NCBI RefSeq assembly: GCF_003268675.1
Contig: NZ_CP029378.1
Span: forward strand, 7,130,001 to 7,194,000
DNA length: 64,000 nucleotides
Reading direction: 5' to 3'
From: Streptomyces bacillaris
GTDB lineage: Bacteria > Actinomycetota > Actinomycetes > Streptomycetales > Streptomycetaceae
Positions 36,189-44,052 of the stretch are shown piece after piece. The notes under the pieces were generated by a model. That model was not told the origin of the DNA, did no database searches, and saw only the letters and a program-made list of their open reading frames with translations. The translations under genes and the position numbers were made by a program. How positions within the stretch are numbered: the stretch's first letter is position 1; every line of letters begins with the position of its first letter.

Positions 36189-36611
36189 GGGAAGGGCCCC
36201 GACGCGGGACGGCGGGGAGTGTGGATCAGCTTCTGCCAGGCGCTGGCATGCCCCGTTCACCCGCGACACACGGGTGGAGTACCTGCCGGAGAGTTCGCGG
36301 TGACGGGACAGCCGGAGTGCGAGGGAGTCGCTGGACGGCCGGTGGGAGTACCGCGTGCAGATCCCCGTTGTGCGAAGCGTCTCCCGCCGGCCGGCTCTTC
36401 TTCGGTAAGGGCGGAACGTCTGCTCGCGCGGGTGGAGACCGGGCGTGCCGACAGTCATGTTGTGAGCAACGACGCCTTGTGAGTGGCGTGGTTGTTCAGC
36501 AGGAGATGCTCCATCGACCAGGTCTGAGGTGGTCCGCCGTTCGACCGGCGGACCACCTCATCGCTCGCGTGGTGCGCGACACGAGACGACCGGCTGCGTC
36601 GAAGGGCGTGC
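36189..36611. other. Gene-free stretch between convergent genes
   Basis: About 420 bases between the USP stop (+) and the cNMP-binding gene stop (-). It contains the long hairpin at 36526-36559 and no frame I can support. Confidence 0.5.
36526..36559. terminator. Perfect 14-bp hairpin, bidirectional terminator
   Basis: GAGGTGGTCCGCCG is followed by a six-base loop and its exact complement CGGCGGACCACCTC. It lies between two convergent genes and is the longest perfect stem I noticed in the window. Confidence 0.75.
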
Positions 36612-37067
36612 TCACGCTCCTGCTCGGCCGCCGCGATGAGCGTCGAGGCTGAGGAGCCGCTCACGTGTCGCCCGGAGTCGGCATGCGACCACCGAGCCGA
36701 CCCAGACAGCGATCGAGCGCCCGAACTCCGCGTCCGCGGCACACATGGCCCGTACGGTCGCCGCGTCGAACTCCCAGGCGCGCACCTGGCTCACAGCCTG
36801 GGCGCCCAACTGCCACCGGTAGGGCGGGAAGTGCCAGGACCATCCGAGGAGCTCCTCGTGACCGAGGGAATCGATGGTCGAGGCCGACCGCCCGGGGGCT
36901 CGCGAGTCGAGGGCGACCGTGCCGCTCCGGATCACCCAGAACCGGTCTGCGGGCCCGCCCTCCTCCAGCAGCCGGGCGCCTGGCTCGAAAACGGCTTCCC
37001 GGGCCGTGCGCATCAGCCGGTTCCGGTGTGCGGTCGGCAGGGCCGCGGTCATCATGGTGGTGGTCAT
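36612..37067 (-). CDS. Cyclic nucleotide-binding domain protein lacking a DNA-binding domain
   Basis: ATG 37067 gives 151 residues. The sequence covers one Crp-type beta-roll (REAVFEPGARLLEEGGPADRFWVIRSGTVALDS...HEELLGWSWHFPPYRWQLGAQAVSQVRAWEFDA) and the following helix. It ends soon after (RATRERLLSLD). The winged helix of Crp/Fnr proteins is missing, so it is probably a ligand sensor that acts through another protein. The usual cAMP-binding PRRAS-type segment is replaced by EELLGWSW. Paired operators upstream place it in the island's regulon. Confidence 0.8.
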   Translation of the reverse strand: MTTTMMTAALPTAHRNRLMRTAREAVFEPGARLLEEGGPADRFWVIRSGTVALDSRAPGRSASTIDSLGHEELLGWSWHFPPYRWQLGAQAVSQVRAWEFDAATVRAMCAADAEFGRSIAVWVGSVVACRLRATRERLLSLDAHRGGRAGA

Positions 37068-37190
37068 CGTGCCGGTTCCCCATCTCTCTCCGACGGCTGT
37101 CCGGCCGTGGCATGCTGCCGGTCGGAATCGCATGCGCCCACGGCGCGGGCTCTTGACCCAGACTGTTTCCCAGCAGGGGGTGTGAGCCAT

Positions 37191-37225
37191 GTGCCGATCG
37201 GCCCCGCCGGGGAGCCGTTCGGCCC
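37191..37225 (-). promoter_or_regulatory. Tandem DevR/OsdR-type palindromes upstream of the cNMP-binding gene
   Basis: GTGCCGATCGGCCC (37191-37204) and GAGCCGTTCGGCCC (37212-37225) start 21 bases apart, 123 bases upstream of ATG 37067. Confidence 0.6.
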
Positions 37226-37420
37226 CACTGGCCTGCCCGGTTGTACCGCCGCGCTCCCAGGAGGAGCGCCGGACGAGGGGGAAGCGCGGGATGCAGCTTT
37301 GCCGCGGCCCGCTCCGCAGGGCCGGGAGACCGGCCCTGGTTCCCGTGCCGTCGCAGGCTCATACGGTGGTCCTTCGAGGCCGGACGCCAACCCCACGGGG
37401 GTGCGGTGCCGTCCGGCGGA

Positions 37421-38596
37421 TCAGGACACCGGCGTGCTGCGGCGCGGTGAGCGCTTCGGATCGGAGGGGCGTGATCCGGTGAAGCGGGTGATGACGGGGC
37501 CGGCCACGGCGAGCAGGAGGACATAGGCGGCCACCAGGGCGCCGAGCCGGTCGTGACCGGTGCCCACGAGGCCGATGATGACGATGGAGAACTCGCCCCG
37601 GGCGATGAGCGCGGTTCCTGCCCGCAGGCGTCCTCGGCGTCCCACCCCTTCGCGGCGTGCCGCGTACCAACCGGACGCCACCTTGGTCGCGGCGGTGACC
37701 ACGGCCAGGAGCAGGGCGACCGGAAGCACCGGCAGCAGCGAGTTCGGTGGGATGGACAGGCCGATGGCGAGAAAGAACACGGCGGCGAACAGGTCTCGCA
37801 GCGGACTCAGTACCTTCCGTGCCCGGTCGGCCGCTTCGCCCGTGAGGGAGAGCCCGACCAGGAAGGCGCCGACCGCCGCCGAGACGTGGACGGCCTCCGC
37901 GAGGGCCGCGACGACCAGTGTCACGCCCAGGACGCGCAGCAGCAGCTGCTCCGCGTCGGGGTGCGACAGCAGTCGCCCCAGGTGATGCCCCCACCAGTAG
38001 GACATGGTGAGCGCGGCCACGACGGCGGCCAGGGCCAGCAGCACTCCCAGTAGGGCCTGCTGCCATGTTCCTCCGGCAGCCACCACGGCGAGCAGCGGGA
38101 GGTACGCGGCCATCGCGAAGTCCTCCAGCACCAGTACGGACAGCACTGCCGGGGTCTCCCGGTTGCTCATCCTCCGCAGGTCGCCCAGGAGCCGGGCGAC
38201 GATGCCCGAGGAGGAGATGTAGGTCACCCCGGCGAGCGCCAGAATCCCTCCGGCGTCCAGCCCGAACAACCATCCCGCCACCGCACCGGGGGTCGCGTTC
38301 AGCACGAGATCGACCCATGCCGAGGGCAGGTGGCGGCGCAGACTGACCGTGAACTCCGGCACGGTGAACTCAAGCCCGAGTACCAGCAGCAGTAGAACGA
38401 CGCCGATGCCCGCGCCGGTCTCCACGAAGGAACCGGCTGCCGGGACCGGGGCGACGCCTCCCTCGCCCAGGGCCAGTCCGGCCAGGAGATACAGCGGGAT
38501 CGGGGACAGCGCGTAGCGTCGCGCCAGCGTACCGAGCAGACTCAGCGAGGCGAGGATGATGCCCAGCTCCAGCAGCAGGGCGACCGAGATGTGCAT
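37421..38596 (-). CDS. CPA2-family monovalent cation/H+ antiporter (KhtU-like)
   Basis: The 391-residue protein is almost wholly hydrophobic, with about 11-13 membrane segments starting MHISVALLLELGIILASLSLLGTLARR. Conserved CPA2 pieces include LLLLVLGLEF, ITYISSSGIV-like GVTYISSSGIVARLLG, SVLVLEDFAM (the ion-site aspartate) and ALIARGEFSIVI. It lacks the C-terminal RCK domain of KefB/KefC. A separate RCK_C protein is encoded four bases upstream, the arrangement of KhtT-KhtU in Bacillus. It would export K+ in exchange for protons. The operators at 39240-39275 may drive the pair. Confidence 0.85.
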   Translation of the reverse strand: MHISVALLLELGIILASLSLLGTLARRYALSPIPLYLLAGLALGEGGVAPVPAAGSFVETGAGIGVVLLLLVLGLEFTVPEFTVSLRRHLPSAWVDLVLNATPGAVAGWLFGLDAGGILALAGVTYISSSGIVARLLGDLRRMSNRETPAVLSVLVLEDFAMAAYLPLLAVVAAGGTWQQALLGVLLALAAVVAALTMSYWWGHHLGRLLSHPDAEQLLLRVLGVTLVVAALAEAVHVSAAVGAFLVGLSLTGEAADRARKVLSPLRDLFAAVFFLAIGLSIPPNSLLPVLPVALLLAVVTAATKVASGWYAARREGVGRRGRLRAGTALIARGEFSIVIIGLVGTGHDRLGALVAAYVLLLAVAGPVITRFTGSRPSDPKRSPRRSTPVS

Positions 38597-38600
38597 CTGC

Positions 38601-39086
38601 TCAGCCCCGGACGAGCTGTTCCACCGCGGCGATCCCCTCGCGGGTCCCGATCACCACCAGTACGTCTCCAGCACATAGGACCTTCTCCGGCCCGGGGGAC
38701 GGGATGACGTCCTCACCACGGACGATCGCCACGATCGACGCACCTGTCCGTGTGCGTGCCCTGGATTCCCCCAGCGGGCGGCCGACGTACGGGGTGCCGG
38801 CGAGCACCTCGACCTGCCCGGCGCTGAGCCCGGGCACCTCTTTGGTCAGATCCGCGAACCGCTCGGCGATGCGCGGCGCGCCCAGGATCCCGGCGAGGAC
38901 GTCGGCCTCCTCGCCGGTGAGCCGGAAGACGGCCCGCGCCTGATCCGGGTCCCCCTCTCCGTAAACCGCCAGTTCGAAGTCGCCGGAGCGCCTGGCGACC
39001 ACACCGACCTTGTCGCCCTCCAGATTGACGAACTCGTAGAGCAGCCCCACACCCGGCAGTAGCACTTCGTTGACATCCACCTGCAC
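38601..39086 (-). CDS. TrkA-C (RCK_C) domain protein, KhtT-like regulator
   Basis: The 161-residue protein starts at GTG 39086. An N-terminal regulatory part (VNEVLLPGVGLLYEFVNLEGDKVGVVARRSGDFELAVY) is followed by an RCK_C domain (VEVLAGTPYVGRPLGESRARTRTGASIVAIVRGEDVIPSPGPEKVLCAGDVLVVIG). KhtT proteins bind nucleotides such as c-di-AMP and gate the partner antiporter. It is soluble and docks at the membrane. It is directly upstream of, and nearly overlaps, the antiporter gene. Confidence 0.82.
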   Translation of the reverse strand: MQVDVNEVLLPGVGLLYEFVNLEGDKVGVVARRSGDFELAVYGEGDPDQARAVFRLTGEEADVLAGILGAPRIAERFADLTKEVPGLSAGQVEVLAGTPYVGRPLGESRARTRTGASIVAIVRGEDVIPSPGPEKVLCAGDVLVVIGTREGIAAVEQLVRG

Positions 39087-39239
39087 TCATCCCGTCCGCC
39101 GTGAAATCGCTGTCGTGCGGCCCGGTGCCCCGACCGCCGTGCCCTGGGTATTCGGCATCCGGGGGCGGCGGCTCAAGCTCCGGCCTCGGCCTCGGAGGCC
39201 CGCGGGCCACTCTTCCTCGCGTTGGGCTTGGGCCGGCAG

Positions 39240-39275
39240 GACCCGAGCGGCCCCGTACGGAGGGCCGAACGGGCC
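39240..39275 (-). promoter_or_regulatory. Operator-like palindromes between KhtT-like and USP genes
   Basis: GACCCGAGCGGCCC (39240-39253) and GGGCCGAACGGGCC (39262-39275) start 22 bases apart. They lie 153 bases upstream of the KhtT-like start (-) and about 160 bases upstream of the USP start (+), so either or both genes could be targets. Confidence 0.45.
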
Positions 39276-39335
39276 TCCGTACGACAAGTGGCTCCGGCCG
39301 GGACGCTGACAGCCGCCGTGCCGGACGGGCGTGTC

Positions 39336-39349
39336 AGGCCGGTCGGCCC
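39336..39349 (+). promoter_or_regulatory. DevR/OsdR-type palindrome upstream of a USP gene
   Basis: AGGCCGGTCGGCCC ends 87 bases before the USP start at 39437. Confidence 0.55.
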
Positions 39350-39436
39350 TGAAAGTGGCCCACACGCCCCATGGCGGGGGGAGCACGTGCGGGGTGGGCT
39401 GGGAGACGAGAGTCAGGCGGTCCGGAGGCAGGAGGC

Positions 39437-40354
39437 ATGATGAGTGGTCCGGTGGTTGTGGGTGTGGACGGGTCGGAGTCGAGTTTCGCCGCGGTGGAGG
39501 CGGCGGCTCGGGAGGCGCGGGCGCGTGGGCTGGGGCTGCGGGTGGTGCACGCGCTGGTCTGGCCGGTGACGTACGTGCTTCCGCGCCCTTCGCCGGGAGG
39601 CACGTCGCCGTTGGGGCCGCCGCCGATGGACACGTCAGAGGCCGGGCTCCGGAAGATGGCCGGGGGTCTGGTGACCGAGGCGGTCGGGCGGGCGCGGGCG
39701 GTGGCGCCGGGTGTCCAGGTCAGCCACGCCGTGGTGCCCGGCGAGCCCCTGACCGTCCTGGAGGCGGAGTCCCGTGCGGCCGAGCTGGTCGTGGTGGGGT
39801 CCCGGGGGCTGGGCGGGTTCGTCGGGCTGCTGGCCGGGTCGACGGCGGTGCACCTGGTGGCGCACGGGCGGTGTCCGGTGCTGGTGGTTCGCGAGCAGCC
39901 ACGCGCGGACGGCCCGGTCGTACTGGGCGTCGACGGTTCAGCGGCGGGCGGACCGGCGGTGGACCTCGCCTTCGCCACGGCGGAGCGGCGGAAGGCCCCC
40001 CTGGTGGCCCTGCACGCCTGGACGACGTGGAACGCGCCGCTGCCCGCTCCACAGGACGCTTCCGCTCCGTACGCCGGCCCACCGGGTGCTCTCGCCGAGG
40101 AGGAGACGCTGCTGTCCGAGGCCCTCGCGGGCTACCGGGCACGGTACCCGGACGTGGTGGTGGAGCGCCGGGTGGTGCACGGCCGAACACGCGAGGCGCT
40201 GATCGGCGCGAGCCGCTCCGCACAGCTGGTGGTGGTCGGCGCCCGAGGGCGGGGCGGGTTCGCCGGACTGCTGCTCGGCTCGGTCAGCCAGGCCGTGCTG
40301 CACCACGCCCACTGCCCGGTCGCAGTGGTGCGGGCGCCGGGCGCGCGGCACTGA
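39437..40354 (+). CDS. Tandem-domain universal stress protein
   Basis: The 305-residue protein has two Usp domains with intact ATP loops in both: GSRGLGGFVGLLAGS and GARGRGGFAGLLLGS. This separates it and its neighbour at 40572 from the other USPs here, whose second domains are degenerate. ATG 39437 has GGAGG at 39424; the adjacent ATG 39440 has GGAGG at 39431. Codon use is strongly GC-biased. It forms a tandem paralogue pair with the next gene. Confidence 0.9.
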   Translation: MMSGPVVVGVDGSESSFAAVEAAAREARARGLGLRVVHALVWPVTYVLPRPSPGGTSPLGPPPMDTSEAGLRKMAGGLVTEAVGRARAVAPGVQVSHAVVPGEPLTVLEAESRAAELVVVGSRGLGGFVGLLAGSTAVHLVAHGRCPVLVVREQPRADGPVVLGVDGSAAGGPAVDLAFATAERRKAPLVALHAWTTWNAPLPAPQDASAPYAGPPGALAEEETLLSEALAGYRARYPDVVVERRVVHGRTREALIGASRSAQLVVVGARGRGGFAGLLLGSVSQAVLHHAHCPVAVVRAPGARH

Positions 40355-40358
40355 CCAC

Positions 40359-40373
40359 GCCCCGGCGCGGGGC
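40359..40373 (+). terminator. Short GC hairpin after a USP gene
   Basis: GCCCCG and CGGGGC pair around a three-base loop, five bases after the stop at 40354. Confidence 0.5.
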
Positions 40374-40477
40374 CGGCCGGTGCGTTCCGGGGTGCGGACG
40401 CGGACTGCCGAACAGACGGCGACGGCGCCGCAGGGCATGTGCGCGCGCAGAGCGGGCGCCCTGCTCGGTCGCGACGG

Positions 40478-40491
40478 CGGCCCGTTGGTCC
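40478..40491 (+). promoter_or_regulatory. Weak DevR/OsdR-type palindrome
   Basis: CGGCCCGTTGGTCC matches about 9-10 of 14 operator positions and ends 80 bases before the USP start at 40572. Confidence 0.3.
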
Positions 40492-40571
40492 CTGGGCGCA
40501 ACGGATGGGCTGCGACCAGGATGGGGATCACGGGGCCGCGCATCGGCGGCGTCCCGGGACGGGAGACTGCA

Positions 40572-41453
40572 ATGACTGATCCGGTGATCGTAGGGGTGGA
40601 TGGTTCCGCTTCCAGCCTTGAGGCGGTCGACGTGGCGGCTCGTGAGGCGCGCCTGCGCGATGCCCCGCTGCGGATCGTGCACGCATTCGGCCATGTACCC
40701 GGACACCGACCGGCCGGCGGGCCGCCGCGGAGCCCGGCCGACCACGGCCTGGAGCCGATGGTCCGGGGAGCGCTGGCCGATGCCGAGGAACGGGCCCACG
40801 CGGCGGCACCGGGCGTGGCCGTGACCCGGTCGGTGGTGGCGGGGGAGGCGTTGGAGGTGATGGAGATCGAATCGCGCTCGGCGTCCTTGGCCGTCGTCGG
40901 CAGCCGGGGCCTGAGCGGGTTCTCGGGGTTGCTGCTGGGCTCGACGGCGGTGCATCTGGCCGCGCACGGCCGTTGCCCGCTGATGGTGGTGCGAGGCCGC
41001 ACCGACCCGTCCGGAGCGGTGCTGCTGGCCGTCGACGGATCCGATGCCGGTGGGGCGGCTGTGGAGTTCGCGTTCGCCGAGGCCGCTCTGCGCGGGGCGC
41101 CGCTGGTGGCCCTGCACGTCTGGAACACCTGGAGCGAGCGCGCCTACGAAGGCCCCGGAGACCCCCTCAACGCCATGGTGGTCGACATCGAACGACTCCG
41201 AGAGGCCGAGCAACGCCTGTTGGACGAGACGGTCGCGCCCTGGCAGAAGGTCTTTCCCGATGTCACGGTGGAGCGGCGGCTGGAGCGTGCCCGGATCCGC
41301 CCGGCCCTGCTCGACGCCAGCCGCGACGCACAGCTGGTGGTGGTCGGCGCCCGGGGACGCGGTGGTTTCACCGGCCTGCTGCTCGGCTCCGTCAGCCAGG
41401 CTCTGCTGCACCACGCACACTGCCCCGTCACCGTGGTCCGCGGCCAGGAATGA
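40572..41453 (+). CDS. Tandem-domain universal stress protein
   Basis: The 293-residue protein starts at ATG 40572 after GGGAG. Both domains have intact nucleotide loops (GSRGLSGFSGLLLGS and GARGRGGFTGLLLGS). It is most similar to its upstream neighbour at 39437: both share AVHLxAHGRCP, LVALHxW and SVSQALLHHAHCPVxVV-type segments, so they are tandem duplicates. It is the last gene of the dormancy island before a repeat-rich, gene-poor stretch. Confidence 0.9.
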   Translation: MTDPVIVGVDGSASSLEAVDVAAREARLRDAPLRIVHAFGHVPGHRPAGGPPRSPADHGLEPMVRGALADAEERAHAAAPGVAVTRSVVAGEALEVMEIESRSASLAVVGSRGLSGFSGLLLGSTAVHLAAHGRCPLMVVRGRTDPSGAVLLAVDGSDAGGAAVEFAFAEAALRGAPLVALHVWNTWSERAYEGPGDPLNAMVVDIERLREAEQRLLDETVAPWQKVFPDVTVERRLERARIRPALLDASRDAQLVVVGARGRGGFTGLLLGSVSQALLHHAHCPVTVVRGQE

Positions 41454-41557
41454 CCGTGCCTCGGCAGCCCACGACCGGGAGCAGCGCTCTGCCGGTACCG
41501 GGGGCCCGCAGCCGGACGCCCACCGACGCGACGCCGCCGACGTGACCGGCTCGCTCG

Positions 41558-41687
41558 CAGTGGTTCCGGCACGTTGCCTGACCACTGCGGACGCCGAACG
41601 ACGGGCCGACGCCTGGGGCGCGCAGTGGTTCCGGCACGGGGCCTGACCACCGCGGACGCCGGACGACGGGCCGACGCCCGGGGTGCC
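41558..41687. repeat. Two tandem copies of a 65-bp repeat
   Basis: Each copy begins CAGTGGTTCCGGCACG and continues through CCTGACCAC, GCGGACGCCG, ACGACGGGCCGACGCC. Copies start at 41558 and 41623 and differ at a few bases. A partial third copy (CAGTGGTT) starts near 41718. Within each unit GTGGT and ACCAC could form a short hairpin. Confidence 0.75.
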
Positions 41688-42123
41688 AACGAACCGGCCG
41701 AACCGGTCCGCCGGCCGCAGTGGTTGCGCCTGCTGGACCAGTTCCGCAGCTGGCTGATCGGTATCCCTGGCGAGCGGTGCGAGAACGGTCGGGTCGTTCG
41801 GAGGCGCGGAGTACGAGGCACCATCGAACCGCCGACTCTGGAGGCTGAAGAAGTGACAGGGAGAATCGGCACGGTCACGGTGGTCCTGGGGCCCTTGCCC
41901 TTCTCAATCCCACCGGGATCGGCCAGGCGGTGCGTGCGCTTGCCCACTCGTGCGTGCACGACTTCCTCGGGTGGGCCGCAGTCGTGTCGGCGGCTCTCCT
42001 GACAGCTCAGGTCGGTCGACCGTGACGCCCGTCTGACGCTCCGGGCGCCCACGCGGTGCACGAGCAGTCCAAGAATGCCATCTGACCTGCTGTTTCTTAC
42101 GGTGGGCGCAAGCTGGCGTCTTC

Positions 42124-42192
42124 GAAGAACGAGGCGCCGGGAAGGGCGGTCACAGTCTCCTTGTCGGCGTTGATCAGGCCGGGGTCGACCCC
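42124..42192 (-). pseudogene. Fragment of a 3-oxoacid CoA-transferase subunit B gene
   Basis: The minus strand encodes VDPGLINADKETVTALPGAS followed by FF. This resembles the conserved PxLINAGKxTVTxxPGASxF segment of CoA-transferase beta subunits. Nothing similar precedes or follows, so only about 23 residues remain. It marks a past deletion. Confidence 0.5.
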
Positions 42193-42310
42193 GCTATCTC
42201 GTGCGGAGCCGCATGGCGTGGAGTGTGGGGCGGGCGTAACGTGAACCGGGGGCGAGGTACTGCATGTGGGGGTTTGCATGCATCATTCCGACTTGCCGGG
42301 AGGTAGCGGC

Positions 42311-43123
42311 ATGGTACGGAGTATCCGCAACACCATAGGAATCATCTTGGCAGTCGTCGGCGCTGCCGCGGCCCTCTGGGCGCCATTTCGCAGTTGGTAC
42401 AACGGTCGGGTCGGACACGACTTCCGAGTCTGGGAACTCTTCACCGGAGCGGGCGTGACGGACTCGGGCGCGGGACTGTTCGCATCCATGTTCCTGCCCC
42501 TCCTGGTCGGCGCGGTCCTCACGGTTCTCGGAGTGGTGTTCCGATCGCGACTGCTGGTCCTCACCGCCGGAATCATCACCCTCGGGTTCGCCATCCTTTG
42601 GATGGTGCGACAAGGGCAGGCTGAAGGCAGTCTTACGGTCACGGGCGACAGCGACGGGCTCGGTAGCGGAGTGGGGCTCGCCCTGCTCGGTGGTCTCCTC
42701 ATGCTGACCGGCGCGGCCGTGATGGGTGGCCGTGAGCGCAGGGCCGTGCGCAAGGCGCGCGACGGGCAGGACCAGCAGGAGCGGAACGTGTTGGACCACG
42801 AGGACCGGGACAGTCGCGGCGCCGAGGCCGAGCGCCCGTACGACATGGCCGCCCGGGACCAGGAGACACGGGACGTGGCCGGTGCCGGTTCCGCCCGCCG
42901 TACCCCATCGGGAGAGGGCGGTCCACCGCAGCGCATGGTCCGGCGGCCGGAGCAACAGGCGTCGGCACCGCGCGGTCTGCCGGTTCCGGCCAGGGACTCG
43001 GACAGCGGTGATCGAGGGCGCGAGGGTTCCGACCGTACGCAGTACGAGCAGAACGATGCGGCCGGTGGTTCCCACGACTCGAAGAAGGGCCGCTCGGGAG
43101 GGTCGGACGGGTCGCAGTGGTGA
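42311..43123 (+). CDS. Membrane protein with four predicted helices and a polar tail
   Basis: ATG 42311 follows GGGAGG and gives 270 residues. Four hydrophobic segments lie in the first 150 residues (IGIILAVVGAAAALWAPF, ASMFLPLLVGAVLTVLGVVF, LLVLTAGIITLGFAILWMV, GVGLALLGGLLMLTGAAVMGG). The rest is a charged, probably disordered cytosolic tail rich in Arg, Asp, Glu and Ser (DGQDQQERNVLDHEDRD...). I do not recognise the family. A hairpin follows the gene. Confidence 0.7.
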   Translation: MVRSIRNTIGIILAVVGAAAALWAPFRSWYNGRVGHDFRVWELFTGAGVTDSGAGLFASMFLPLLVGAVLTVLGVVFRSRLLVLTAGIITLGFAILWMVRQGQAEGSLTVTGDSDGLGSGVGLALLGGLLMLTGAAVMGGRERRAVRKARDGQDQQERNVLDHEDRDSRGAEAERPYDMAARDQETRDVAGAGSARRTPSGEGGPPQRMVRRPEQQASAPRGLPVPARDSDSGDRGREGSDRTQYEQNDAAGGSHDSKKGRSGGSDGSQW

Positions 43124-43145
43124 CAGGCTCAGGAGGCGTCCAAGA

Positions 43146-43164
43146 GAGCTGGCGAATCCAGCTC
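43146..43164 (+). terminator. Hairpin after the membrane protein gene
   Basis: GAGCTGG and CCAGCTC form a perfect 7-bp stem with a five-base loop, 23 bases after the stop. Confidence 0.5.
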
Positions 43165-43207
43165 GGCCACCGCCGCCCCCTGGTCGGCACGGCAGTTATG
43201 TGAGACG

Positions 43208-43759
43208 GTGAAAGAAGCATCCGGACCATGGGCAGCAGTTTCTCCTGCTGTCCACGGTTGGTTGAACAGACATCAGCGCGTGCGAGCTCTCGAATTCTCG
43301 CATGCAGCCGCGCCAGCACCCCAGCCCCCGGTGCGCGCCGCTCGATCATTTTTGGGGGCCACGCCCGTGCGACCGTCTACGAACTCCAGGGAAGACCACG
43401 AGCGGGACGCTGTGGTCTCCCGAGAGCCGCAAGGCGCAAAGCAGGAATTACTCCATCTTCGCCGCGAGGTGGACGGGCTGAGACGAGCACTCCAGACCCG
43501 CCCCATGATCGACGTGGCGCTCGGCATGGTGATGGCGACCGAGGGATGCTCGTTGGACGAGGCCTGGCTGATCATGGTGAATTCCTCCCAGCGAACCAAC
43601 ACCAAGCTCCACACGCTCGCACTGCGCCTCACGGAAAGTTCCGCGAGCCCGATATCGCCCGGGTTTTCGCACAGCGCGCCGCCTGCCTGGTCCCGCAGTG
43701 ACGAGGCAGGCGGCGCGAACGCGGCGGCGCCGGATGGCGTCAACCCAGTGGCGACATGA
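43208..43759 (+). CDS. ANTAR-domain protein
   Basis: The 183-residue frame has an ANTAR domain at about residues 80-142: VDGLRRALQTRPMIDVALGMVMATEGCSLDEAWLIMVNSSQRTNTKLHTLALRLTES. ANTAR domains bind paired RNA hairpins and prevent transcription termination. No receiver or GAF domain precedes it, and the first 75 residues look unstructured, so the true start may be internal. A GTG at 43208 is used. Similar ANTAR proteins are encoded at 47195 and 47911. Confidence 0.7.
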   Translation: MKEASGPWAAVSPAVHGWLNRHQRVRALEFSHAAAPAPQPPVRAARSFLGATPVRPSTNSREDHERDAVVSREPQGAKQELLHLRREVDGLRRALQTRPMIDVALGMVMATEGCSLDEAWLIMVNSSQRTNTKLHTLALRLTESSASPISPGFSHSAPPAWSRSDEAGGANAAAPDGVNPVAT

Positions 43760-44052
43760 CTCCGGTGCATTCACCAAGCCCGTACTGAATGGGGGCGGAG
43801 CAGGAGAAGGCTGCTCGAGTAGCCACCGAATCGCGCACGGCGGATCGCGTCCGCTATGAGAGCGGACGAACCGAAGAGAATTCCCCACCCGGAGCGAGCC
43901 AACACGCTCCACAAACCACCGTTCGACCGACACTGGTCACGTTCTTGGCTCTTCCCTCGAACCGCGGTGGACCGCCCAACTGAGCTGTACTGAGATTTGT
44001 GGAGTCCCTGATGCCAGGGTTACGGTCCTGGCGAAGGAGATCCACCAGCACC

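Larger units (their letters stand above)
41454..42310. other. Gene-poor stretch with repeats and a gene scrap
   Basis: About 860 bases. It contains the 65-bp tandem repeats (41558-41687, with a partial copy near 41718) and a CoA-transferase fragment (42124-42192). Nothing else looks functional. Confidence 0.5.

Noticed and set aside
41558..41740. Short repeats considered as a CRISPR array
   Set aside because: The 65-bp units are directly adjacent with no unique spacers, and no cas genes are present.
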